DNA from: Sulfuricurvum sp.
GTDB taxonomy: Bacteria; Campylobacterota; Campylobacteria; Campylobacterales; Sulfurimonadaceae
Direction of reading: 5' to 3'
DNA length: 18,556 nt
Assembly: GCA_014764075.1 (NCBI GenBank)
Contig: JACXUE010000010.1
Coordinates: 1 to 18,556, forward strand
Shown here: positions 6,771-14,376 of the stretch, piece by piece
Layout of the letters: every line of letters starts with the position of its first letter
Position numbering within the stretch: the first letter of the stretch is position 1
The notes under the pieces: model-generated
Databases searched by the model: none
What the model was told of the DNA's origin: nothing
What the model saw: the letters and a program-made list of their open reading frames with translations, nothing else
Program-made: the position numbers and the translations under genes

Positions 6771-9683
6771 ATGACAAAAGTAATGAACAATCAACGCCGC
6801 GATTTCCTCAAAGTATCGGGAATGACGGCTGCATTAGTGGCATCACAAGGTTCACTATTTGCAAAAACCAACGTAATTTCGGTCGAGAACGGTAAAAACA
6901 ACTATCCGAACACGAACTACACCGAAGAGATGTACCGTAACGAATTTTCATTCGTATACGGGAAAAAAGAGGAGCACGGTTTTGCGTATCACTGCGTAAA
7001 CTGTCAAGGTAACTGTGCGTGGGAAGTTTGGTCAAACAACGGTGTCGTAACCCGTGAAAACCAATCAGCTCGCTATCCGGTGATCAATGCGAAAATTCCA
7101 GACTTCAACCCGCGCGGATGTAACAAAGGGGTTCAGCACTCACAAGTGATGTACCAAAAAGACCGTATCCTCTACCCAATGAAACGTGTCGGTGAACGTG
7201 GTGAGGGGAAATGGAAACGTATCAGCTGGAATGAAGCGGCAGAAACCATCTGTCAAGAGATTTTCAACTGTATGACAGACCCTGAGCGCGGTCCGGATAA
7301 ATTGATGGTACACGCGGGGACTGGTCTTTTGACTGAGGGTCGCCGTGGTGCACCGCTTCGTTTCTCGACTCAGCTTGGCGCGATCCGTATCTATCCATCA
7401 TCATACCTTGGGGATATGTTCTCGGGTGCGGCGATTGCGTACGGTGAGGGTAATATGGGTTGTACATGGGATTTCATGTATACCGTTGATACGGCCGTCA
7501 TGTGGGGTGGAAATCCATCGGTTTCCCGTATCCCGGATGCTCACTTTGTGTGGGAAGGGAAATACAACGGAGCAAAAATCATCACGATTACTCCGGAGTT
7601 TAATGCAACCGCAAAATCATCTGATCTTTGGATCCCGATTAAAGCAGGTACGGACAATATCCTTGCGATGGGCGTGATTAACGTTATCATCAATGAAAAA
7701 CTTTATCGTCCGGAGTTTATGAAAGTATTGACAGACCTTCCGTTCTTGGTCGATGTTGAAACGCAAAAACTCCTTCGACGCTCCGATATGGAACACGCGA
7801 AAAATGATGAAGATCATCACAAATACATGGAGGAGTTCTATTGCTGGAACACAGCCAAAAATGAGATCGCTTTGATGCCAGGTACTGAAGGTAGTGCTGA
7901 AAAATCACTCCGTCTTGATGACCACGGAATTGTTCCGGCTCTTGAGGGTTCATGGACGATCAAAGATATGCATGGGCACAAGCGTGAAGTGACCACTGTA
8001 TTTGAAATGCTCAAAAAATCGGCGGCGAAATTCAGCCCTGAAGCGATTCAGGAGGTGACTGGTGTGCATCCAGATACAACACGTCAATTGGCACGCGATA
8101 TAGCTATCCCTAAAGTCGTTGAAATCACTACTGGATTCTCGCTCAACAAATATTTCAACGGAGTTATGACAATTTGGAATATCTCCTCTATCTGCGGATT
8201 GACAGGGCGTATGGGACCATACGGTGGTATTAATACCGAGAATGAATTTACCCTCTCAGGACTTGGAGAGCTTTCAGGTTTTGCTGGTAAATACAACGCC
8301 CGTTTTGGTTCAGGTTTCGTCGGTGAGTTCGTATTTGGTGATGGTTTGGAGACGTTTGATAAATACTTCAGTGACGAAGATATTAAACGTGCACAAAACG
8401 GAATGACCAAAAAAGAGTACATGGCGGTATTGTCTGAATTGCTCAAAGAGGGTGAGAACAACAAGAAAAATCTTGACTCAAAACACGGAAACAAAAACAA
8501 ACCGTGGTGGCAACCTGATTGTGCGTTAATCGTAGCCGACTCTAAATTCCGCCGTAATAAAGGTAGTGAATACCGTAAAGCGTTCTTGAACAAAATGAAA
8601 TTCTACGCATATGTAGACTACCGTATGTCGGAAGCGGCACAATTTGCGGACATCTTGCTTCCGGCAAAATCACATTATGAAGTGTACGATATCCGTACTT
8701 CTCCGGGATACCACCGTTTTACGAACTTGGCTCAGCCGGTTGCAAACATCAAAAACATCGGTGAAGCGATGGATGAGTGGTCAATGTTCACTTTCTTGGC
8801 TAAGAAAATGGAAGAGTTGGCAAATCGTCCGGAAAACAAACCGAAAGCAAAAGTGCCAGATCACAAGAGATATGCGAAACCGGGCTTTCACGATTTGACC
8901 ATTTTCCATAAAGAATTCACGAATACCGATCCAGAATCAGAGGGTGCGGGTGAGGTTTATCTTGGAACCGACAAAATGGCGGTACAGGCAGCATTGGAAA
9001 AATGTGAGCAGTATGAACCATGGACAATGGAGAAAATGTACAAAGTGGGTGGATTCTTGCTCATTAATGAAAAAGCGGCAAAATCATCTCCATTGTACTC
9101 AGACCGTCCGTTTAACTCGAACGAAGATCACCTCTATAAAATGGAACGTTTAGAGACGCTTTCAGGTCGTCAAACATTCTATGTCGATCATGAGATGTTC
9201 ATTAAAATGGGTGCGGCAACCAATACCGGTATGGAAGGGATCCGTCCTCAGAGCAAAGACTATCCGTACGTATTCATGACGCCGCACGCACGCTGGTCTA
9301 TCCACTCGAACTACAAAACATCTCGTACATTGTTACGTCTCCAACGCGGTGTTCCGGCAGTGCAATTAAACCGTAAAGTTGCAGAAGCAAAAGGGATCAA
9401 AGACGGTGATACTATCCGTGTCTACAATGCGCTAGGTGAGTTCTATGCTATGGCGAAACTCTCTTCATCTGCACCAGCTGATGGCTTGGTAATGGAACAT
9501 GGATGGGAACCGTACATGTATTTGAAAAACAAAGGGCACAATGAAGTTGTACCGACAGCATTGAACCTTCTTGAAATGGCTGATGGATGGGGTCACCTCA
9601 AATTCGGTGGACTTTGGGACGGTAACCAATACGCATACGATGGTGCCGTTAACTACGAAAAAGCAAAAGACGTACAGTACTAA
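6771..9683 (+). CDS. Type II DMSO-reductase-family molybdoenzyme, alpha subunit
   Basis: A 970-residue periplasmic Mo-bisMGD oxidoreductase related to selenate, (per)chlorate, dimethylsulfide and ethylbenzene enzymes and to NarG. A Tat signal (QRRDFLKVSG) is at 8-17. The FS0 site is His74-x3-Cys78-x3-Cys82-x34-Cys117, the His/Cys3 form diagnostic of type II. Asp215 in YLGD aligns with the Mo-ligating Asp of NarG: ten residues then Gly-Glu in both. GGNPSVSRIPDAHF (246-259) and, near the C terminus, PHARWSIHSNY (about 837-847) are family motifs, the latter in the dinucleotide-binding domain. The second in-frame ATG at 6783 has no better ribosome site. The beta gene follows after 9 bases. The substrate cannot be decided: the rhodanese partner favours a sulfur compound, while the family also includes hydrocarbon and oxyanion enzymes. 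Confidence 0.93.
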   Translation: MTKVMNNQRRDFLKVSGMTAALVASQGSLFAKTNVISVENGKNNYPNTNYTEEMYRNEFSFVYGKKEEHGFAYHCVNCQGNCAWEVWSNNGVVTRENQSARYPVINAKIPDFNPRGCNKGVQHSQVMYQKDRILYPMKRVGERGEGKWKRISWNEAAETICQEIFNCMTDPERGPDKLMVHAGTGLLTEGRRGAPLRFSTQLGAIRIYPSSYLGDMFSGAAIAYGEGNMGCTWDFMYTVDTAVMWGGNPSVSRIPDAHFVWEGKYNGAKIITITPEFNATAKSSDLWIPIKAGTDNILAMGVINVIINEKLYRPEFMKVLTDLPFLVDVETQKLLRRSDMEHAKNDEDHHKYMEEFYCWNTAKNEIALMPGTEGSAEKSLRLDDHGIVPALEGSWTIKDMHGHKREVTTVFEMLKKSAAKFSPEAIQEVTGVHPDTTRQLARDIAIPKVVEITTGFSLNKYFNGVMTIWNISSICGLTGRMGPYGGINTENEFTLSGLGELSGFAGKYNARFGSGFVGEFVFGDGLETFDKYFSDEDIKRAQNGMTKKEYMAVLSELLKEGENNKKNLDSKHGNKNKPWWQPDCALIVADSKFRRNKGSEYRKAFLNKMKFYAYVDYRMSEAAQFADILLPAKSHYEVYDIRTSPGYHRFTNLAQPVANIKNIGEAMDEWSMFTFLAKKMEELANRPENKPKAKVPDHKRYAKPGFHDLTIFHKEFTNTDPESEGAGEVYLGTDKMAVQAALEKCEQYEPWTMEKMYKVGGFLLINEKAAKSSPLYSDRPFNSNEDHLYKMERLETLSGRQTFYVDHEMFIKMGAATNTGMEGIRPQSKDYPYVFMTPHARWSIHSNYKTSRTLLRLQRGVPAVQLNRKVAEAKGIKDGDTIRVYNALGEFYAMAKLSSSAPADGLVMEHGWEPYMYLKNKGHNEVVPTALNLLEMADGWGHLKFGGLWDGNQYAYDGAVNYEKAKDVQY

Positions 9684-9692
9684 GGGGAATAG

Positions 9693-10838
9693 ATGTCTAA
9701 ACGACAATTAGCAATGGTAATGGACCTGAACAAATGTATCGGGTGCCAAACATGTACCGTAGCATGTAAAACGCAATGGACGAACCGAAACGGTCGTGAA
9801 TATATGTATTGGAATAACGTCGAGACCTATCCGGGTACGGGTTATCCAAAAAACTGGATGGAACTCGGTGGCGGATTTGACGCAGCGGGTGACCTCCAGC
9901 CAGGTGTCATCCCGAACCTCGAAGCTGATTATGGGGTACCTTGGGATTATAACTATGAGAGTTTGACAACTCAAGGGTTGTTGGACAATACGGGTGCGGC
10001 AGGATTCCATCCGCACGTTTCTCCGACATGGGGGCCAAACTGGGATGAGGACGAAGGTGCTGGGGTATTCCCGCAAGACAACTATTTCTTTTACCTTCCA
10101 CGGATTTGTAACCACTGTACAAATCCGGGTTGTTTGAGTGCGTGTCCGCGTGATGCAATCTTCAAACGTGAAGAAGATGGTGTTGTGTTGGTTGACTTGG
10201 ATCGTTGTCAAGGGTACCGCTATTGTATCGCGGGATGTCCTTACAAAAAAATCTATTTCAACCCGAAAATCTCTAAATCGGAAAAATGTATCCTCTGTTT
10301 CCCACGTGTCGAGCAAGGTCTACCGCCGGCGTGTGCGCAACAATGTGTCGGACGTATCCGTTTCGTCGGTTTCTTGGATGATGAAGAGTCACAAGTGCAC
10401 AAATTGGTACACAAATACAAAGTAGCATTGGGTCTGCGTTCTGACTATGGAACTCAGCCAAACGTTTATTATATCCCTCCGACCGAATCTCCGGCAAAAT
10501 TTGACGCTGAGGGTAAAATCATTGAGGGTTCAACTCGTCTTCCAATAGAAGAGCTGGAAAAATTGTTTGGACCTGCCGTACACGATGCGATTAAAACGCT
10601 CAAGGCAGAAATGCAAAAACGTAAAGAGACAGGCGCAAGCGAATTGATGGATCTATTGATCGCGTACCAACACTCTGACATGTTCCGTTTGGACAACAAC
10701 TACTATCAACAAGTTGCTCGCGAGAAGAAACGTAACCCGTTGGCACCGGTAGATACTCGCTACATTGCGGGTAAATTCACCACAAAAGGGCACGGACAAG
10801 TATTGTTCAGCGGACACACTACAGGAGGACACCACTAA
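9693..10838 (+). CDS. Type II DMSO-reductase-family beta subunit (four Fe-S clusters)
   Basis: A 381-residue electron-transfer subunit like EbdB, DdhB, SerB and NarH. Four Cys groups are visible: Cys15, 18, 21, 25; Cys139, 142, 147, 151; Cys172, Tyr175, Cys178, 182; and Cys199, 202, 214, 218. Tyr175 replaces one Cys, so that group should hold a [3Fe-4S] cluster and the others [4Fe-4S], as in NarH and EbdB. There is no signal peptide; it should be exported by hitchhiking with the Tat-bearing alpha subunit. The C terminus is His-rich. AAGGGG lies just before the ATG. Its stop overlaps the gamma start (TAATG), so the stoichiometry is probably held by coupling. It relays electrons between alpha and the heme subunit. 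Confidence 0.93.
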   Translation: MSKRQLAMVMDLNKCIGCQTCTVACKTQWTNRNGREYMYWNNVETYPGTGYPKNWMELGGGFDAAGDLQPGVIPNLEADYGVPWDYNYESLTTQGLLDNTGAAGFHPHVSPTWGPNWDEDEGAGVFPQDNYFFYLPRICNHCTNPGCLSACPRDAIFKREEDGVVLVDLDRCQGYRYCIAGCPYKKIYFNPKISKSEKCILCFPRVEQGLPPACAQQCVGRIRFVGFLDDEESQVHKLVHKYKVALGLRSDYGTQPNVYYIPPTESPAKFDAEGKIIEGSTRLPIEELEKLFGPAVHDAIKTLKAEMQKRKETGASELMDLLIAYQHSDMFRLDNNYYQQVAREKKRNPLAPVDTRYIAGKFTTKGHGQVLFSGHTTGGHH

Positions 10839-12040
10839 TGAAAAAGCTATTAACCACCATTCTTTCATTGGGTGTTGCCGCATCAGCCGCGTTAGCGGCT
10901 GATTTGAGCCTTACCGCTACCAAAGTAAGCGATCAGCTCGATGCAATCAATCCAGATTCCGCAGTATGGAGTAAAGCGAAATTTGCAACCGTTGTGCTCT
11001 ATCCGCAAACGGCGATTGAATTTAACGATAAAGAGGCAAACGAAGCAAACAAAGACCCAAAAGGGAAAAAAGCGCAAGTCGCTGCCGTTCATAATGGTAA
11101 AGAGATTGCCCTTTTGGTCAAATGGGCCGACGGAACGAAAAACGTCCAAGGGATCAAATGTACCGACACCTATAGCGACGGGTTTGCGATCCAATTTGCC
11201 GGAACGACCAAAAAATCTCAGCCGCTACCGTATGTAGGGATGGGTTCAGTGGGTCGTCCGGTAGTGGTTCATTTGCAAAAAGCGACGGATAAAGTTTATG
11301 AGCCAAATGGTAACAAAGATGTCTCTACCCAAATCAATCGCCAACAAACAGGTTTTTTTGGAAAAGAGCTAGCCGAATACGACGCAAAAGTGGCCTCTTT
11401 GGCGAATACCGATTTTGAGCGTGTTTTTGTAGGCGAAGGTTTCCGCTCATTAACAGAGATCAAAGACAAATCGGTCAAATCAAATGCCGCCATGAAATAC
11501 GACAACAAAGGGTGGATCGGAACGCTTGCCCGTCCTTTGAAAGATGATTACATGAACGGCGCAGGTACCGTAGCGGCAACGATTGCAGTTTGGGACGGTG
11601 CGAAACACGGACGTAACGGTTTAAAACTCCTCTCTTCTTGGATCGCGATCAATCTAGAGGGGCAAAAAGCAAACGCCGCGGTCGTGGCAGAAGCGACTGA
11701 GGCGCCGAAAGGGGATGCGGCTAAAGGTAAAGCGGCCGTAGAGGCTAACGGATGTGCGGGTTGTCACCAAATCGACAAATCAATGCCGGCGGGGTATATG
11801 GCTCCATCATTGGTCAATGTGGGCGGTTACTCAACTGCGGCATATCTTCGTGAGTCACTCATAAAACCGTCTGCGGTTGTGGTGCCGGGTTTCAATCGTA
11901 ATGCGCATTCAAACACACCGTGGTACAATTTAGAAAAAGGGAAACGTGTCTCTACGATGACCGATTATAGCTTTTTGGATAAGGCGACAATTGAGGACAT
12001 CGTAGCGTATCTCAAAACCTTAAAAGCGGAGGTAGAATAA
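10838..12040 (+). CDS. Gamma subunit: heme-b (EbdC-like) domain fused to cytochrome c
   Basis: A 400-residue exported cytochrome. A Sec signal peptide covers about 1-20. Residues about 25-280 match the ethylbenzene-dehydrogenase-type heme-b domain: candidate axial ligands are Met135 (PYVGMG) and Lys263 (GRNGLKLLSSW), corresponding to the Met/Lys pair known in EbdC. An Ala/Lys linker (about 281-295) leads to a class I cytochrome c domain with CAGCH at 306-310 and a probable distal Met374 (VSTMTDYSF), ending in the usual helix IEDIVAYLKTL. EbdC, DdhC and SerC as I know them stop after the heme-b domain, so the fusion is unusual and should let electrons leave straight to soluble c-type carriers. 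AGGAGG at 10824-10829 drives the start. Next gene overlaps by TAATG. Confidence 0.88.
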   Translation: MKKLLTTILSLGVAASAALAADLSLTATKVSDQLDAINPDSAVWSKAKFATVVLYPQTAIEFNDKEANEANKDPKGKKAQVAAVHNGKEIALLVKWADGTKNVQGIKCTDTYSDGFAIQFAGTTKKSQPLPYVGMGSVGRPVVVHLQKATDKVYEPNGNKDVSTQINRQQTGFFGKELAEYDAKVASLANTDFERVFVGEGFRSLTEIKDKSVKSNAAMKYDNKGWIGTLARPLKDDYMNGAGTVAATIAVWDGAKHGRNGLKLLSSWIAINLEGQKANAAVVAEATEAPKGDAAKGKAAVEANGCAGCHQIDKSMPAGYMAPSLVNVGGYSTAAYLRESLIKPSAVVVPGFNRNAHSNTPWYNLEKGKRVSTMTDYSFLDKATIEDIVAYLKTLKAEVE

Positions 12041-12441
12041 TGAAAAAGTTACTTCTCGTAAGCGCAGTTTTGTCTGTCGCTTTGTTCGCCAATGAAAGTG
12101 AAGAGTTCGAGGGTCTATTAACAACTCCGGGATGTGCCGCTCAGGGTGCATTTGCTGATTGTTATTTGGAAAATTACGCGTGCGGTTCGGATGGTTGTTT
12201 CCGCAAGAACGAAGCCGGAGTGATTAAAAAAGATGTGAAGTATGCGCTTTTCCAACACAGTACCGGTAACGTTTATACAATCGATACGAGCAAATTGAAA
12301 CTTTCTGAGATGCGTGATGGGATTAATAAAAACGGTGTCATTGTCATCGGAACGCTTGATAAAGCGACCAATACAATTAAAGCGACCGAGTTTAAAGCGC
12401 CACCACCACCTAAGAAATCGTTTTTCAAGGGATGTCTATAG
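12040..12441 (+). CDS. Small secreted Cys-rich protein of the molybdoenzyme operon
   Basis: A 133-residue exported protein, not recognised. A Sec signal peptide covers about 1-17 (ending ALFA). The mature part has Cys at 32, 41, 48, 53 and 132; the first four sit close together and no CxxCH heme motif is present, so disulfides or a metal site are possible. A Pro-rich stretch (120-124) precedes the basic, Phe- and Cys-ended tail. The middle (VKYALFQHSTGNVYTIDTSK) looks like a small beta domain. It overlaps the gamma gene by one base (TAATG) and is followed by a terminator, so it is made with the complex. It could be an extra subunit or a periplasmic assembly factor. Confidence 0.75.
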   Translation: MKKLLLVSAVLSVALFANESEEFEGLLTTPGCAAQGAFADCYLENYACGSDGCFRKNEAGVIKKDVKYALFQHSTGNVYTIDTSKLKLSEMRDGINKNGVIVIGTLDKATNTIKATEFKAPPPPKKSFFKGCL

Positions 12442-12452
12442 TCCTTTGATTT

Positions 12453-12477
12453 CCAGCCTCTTGAGGCTGGTATCTTT
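12453..12477 (+). terminator. Terminator of the molybdoenzyme operon
   Basis: CCAGCCTC (12453-12460) and GAGGCTGG (12463-12470) form a strong stem around a tight loop. It is followed by TATCTTTT, a short T-rich tail. It lies 11 bases after the last structural gene and separates it from the chaperone gene. The remaining bases to 12551 hold no clear promoter. Confidence 0.75.
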
Positions 12478-12551
12478 TAGTAATCATTTCTTCTTGGCTC
12501 ACTTCAAGCCATCTTATGAGACAATCCCATATCTTTTTTAGGAACGTGTGT

Positions 12552-13121
12552 ATGAAAAACGAATACCGGCACTATATCTATGCCTTTTTATCCCGTGTTA
12601 TGAGCGATATCCCTGATCGTCGTTTTATCCATGATCTCAAAAATAATGACAATCTTTTGGAGATTATCGGTGAAGAGACCAAAGAGTGGATACAATCGAC
12701 CGAGATCGAAGAGCTGTATGAAAAACTCAATATCGATTACACATCGATGTATATACTTAATACCCAACCGGTAGAATCGTTTGTCCTTGATGCGAAAAAC
12801 GAGACGTTGGTTGGATTGCAAAACCCCGTCATGGCTTTTTATTTCAACCATGGCTTCGAAGTGAATATGGATCAAACTCAGATTATGGCACCCGATCACT
12901 TGGGGATCGAGTTTGCGTTTATGCAGACGTTGGTTTACCGTAACGAAGAGAAGGGGCAGTTCGAGTTTTTGGATCAACATCTTTTCCCGTGGGTTGTTCC
13001 CTATATGATGGGGATGAAGAGTATGGCGAATACACCGTTTTATCGGGATATATGCGATTTCATCATCGAGTTTTTGAGCAATGATTATGAGTATTTGATT
13101 CAAGGACGAACGAATGGCTAA
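12552..13121 (+). CDS. TorD-family molybdoenzyme chaperone
   Basis: A 189-residue all-helical cytosolic protein. The start at 12552 follows AGGAA at 12540-12544; an earlier in-frame ATG at 12516 lacks a ribosome site. Family marks are the N-terminal YIYAFLSRVMSDIPD, the central YTSMYILNTQPVESF and the APDHLGIEFAFM signature (around 116-127). TorD/DmsD/NarJ-type chaperones bind the Tat signal and apo-enzyme of molybdoproteins and hold them until the cofactor is inserted. The neighbouring alpha subunit is the obvious client. It sits just after the structural operon's terminator and overlaps the next gene by 8 bases, so chaperone and ferredoxin are made together. Confidence 0.85.
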   Translation: MKNEYRHYIYAFLSRVMSDIPDRRFIHDLKNNDNLLEIIGEETKEWIQSTEIEELYEKLNIDYTSMYILNTQPVESFVLDAKNETLVGLQNPVMAFYFNHGFEVNMDQTQIMAPDHLGIEFAFMQTLVYRNEEKGQFEFLDQHLFPWVVPYMMGMKSMANTPFYRDICDFIIEFLSNDYEYLIQGRTNG

Positions 13122-14199
13122 CATCAATTTTATCCAAACGAGCAATCTCTTTTCTTATACCGCTACCCGTTGTCTGCGTAACGAGTATTATCATAACGAC
13201 TGTCGTATCTGTATCGATTTGTGTCCTAAGGGGGCATTTAACATCGTTCGTAACAAATTGACCTTGTTTGAGGATAAGTGTATCGGATGTGCTGGATGCA
13301 TCGGGAGTTGCCCGAGCGAGGCACTGGAGATAGAGAGTTTTGATCCTAACGGATTTGCCTTAGGATTTATCCATCAAAGCGATAAGAGACTATCGTGCAA
13401 AGTCACGACGCCCTGTTTGGGGGTATTTGACGTTGAACATTTAACGGTTATGGCACTGCGGGGAGGGTCAAACGTCGTGTGTGATATGAGTCACTGCAGC
13501 GGCTGTGTGCTCAATGAAAATGGTGCTCTAGAGCGATCCATACGTACGAAAATAGAGACAACAAATCGGTTTTTGGAATCAATTCATCATACAAATCGGA
13601 TTGAAACGATCGAAGAGAAAGAGGAGCAAGCGGATCGTCGGGCATTGTTCCGTAAAGGGTTTGAAAAGATCAAAGATTCGGTTGTCGGCGAATCGCAAGC
13701 ATATATATCGATGACAAGTTCGCATCACAAACAAGCCGATATGAAGATGCCATTAAAGCGGATTTTGCTCAAAAACTCGCTCAAAGAGATTGTTGGAGAT
13801 TTGGAGACGACAACCTTTTCAACTGCAAGTTCATTGTTTTTCAATAAACAGATCAATTTCGCAACCTGTACCAACTGCGGAGATTGTACTCAGTTTTGTC
13901 CGACCGATGCCCTTTTTCCGACTAGCGATAAACAAGGGATCTATTTTAGTCAAGGAAAATGTATCGGATGTGGGATTTGTGAGGATATTTGCAAACCCAA
14001 TGCCATAAGCGCAAAAGAGGGATATGATCTCATCAGTGTAGCCTTTGACCGAGCCGAAGAGTTGGTTCATTATGAGATGGTGATGTGTCATGAGTGTCGT
14101 ACCCCTTATCCGTATAAAGGGGGAGATCCGATCTGTGATCGGTGTATCGGGTTTGTCAAGCAAAATCCAAATATGTTCACATTGGCGAGGGATTTATAA
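13114..14199 (+). CDS. Multi-cluster cytoplasmic ferredoxin with C-terminal zinc-ribbon-like motif
   Basis: A 361-residue protein without signal peptide or membrane segment. Ferredoxin Cys groups are Cys20/30/33/37, Cys56/59/62/66, Cys252/255/258/262 and Cys283/286/289/293, so up to four [4Fe-4S] clusters in two pairs. Between them are further Cys (95, 101, 123, 128, 131) and a charged helical stretch. The end has Cys325-x2-Cys328 and Cys341-x2-Cys344, a zinc-ribbon or rubredoxin-like knuckle. It overlaps the TorD-type gene by 8 bases. I recall TorD-plus-ferredoxin pairs beside other Campylobacterota molybdoenzymes such as formate dehydrogenases, which points to a maturation or redox-priming role for the enzyme in the cytoplasm, but this is inference. 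It is not a subunit of the periplasmic complex. Confidence 0.8.
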   Translation: MANINFIQTSNLFSYTATRCLRNEYYHNDCRICIDLCPKGAFNIVRNKLTLFEDKCIGCAGCIGSCPSEALEIESFDPNGFALGFIHQSDKRLSCKVTTPCLGVFDVEHLTVMALRGGSNVVCDMSHCSGCVLNENGALERSIRTKIETTNRFLESIHHTNRIETIEEKEEQADRRALFRKGFEKIKDSVVGESQAYISMTSSHHKQADMKMPLKRILLKNSLKEIVGDLETTTFSTASSLFFNKQINFATCTNCGDCTQFCPTDALFPTSDKQGIYFSQGKCIGCGICEDICKPNAISAKEGYDLISVAFDRAEELVHYEMVMCHECRTPYPYKGGDPICDRCIGFVKQNPNMFTLARDL

Positions 14200-14205
14200 C
14201 CCCGC

Positions 14206-14249
14206 CTACTTCTTATCCATCGCGTCTTTAGCCCCTTTAACCGCCCCTT
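14206..14249. repeat. 44-bp direct repeat, copy 1
   Basis: Identical over 44 bases to 14333-14376. On the minus strand it encodes the same C-terminal residues as the neighbouring gene (GAVKGAKDAMDKK, stop). Upstream in that frame the peptide continues GLSSVGVQKIQ before an in-frame stop. It therefore looks like a leftover of a duplicated gene end and not an active gene. Confidence 0.9.
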
Positions 14250-14332
14250 GTATCTTTTGAACGCCAACCGAACTAAGTCCGGTTTGGCTACGCTACCGCT
14301 GAGGTTGCTTCAGCAGCAGGCTCAAGAAGGGG
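14250..14332. other. Spacer between the two copies of the 44-bp repeat
   Basis: Contains small inverted repeats: AACCG with CGGTT around 14267-14286, and GCTGA with TCAGC around 14298-14315. One of these may end transcription of the minus-strand gene. No gene is supported here. Confidence 0.35.
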
Positions 14333-14376
14333 CTACTTCTTATCCATCGCGTCTTTAGCCCCTTTAACCGCCCCTT
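14333..14376. repeat. 44-bp direct repeat, copy 2
   Basis: Second copy of the repeat at 14206-14249, forming the last codons and stop of the coiled-coil protein gene on the minus strand. Confidence 0.9.

Noticed and set aside
8084..8593. Open frame of 169 codons on the minus strand
   Set aside because: Antisense to the alpha subunit, with no supporting signals.
9708..10316. Open frame of 202 codons on the minus strand
   Set aside because: Antisense to the beta subunit with its clear Cys motifs; no ribosome site or motif of its own.
12588..13145. Open frame of 185 codons on the minus strand
   Set aside because: Antisense to the TorD-type gene, which shows family motifs.
14200..14376. CRISPR array suggested by the 44-bp repeat
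   Set aside because: Only two copies are present, one of them inside a coding gene, with an 83-base gap and no cas genes.
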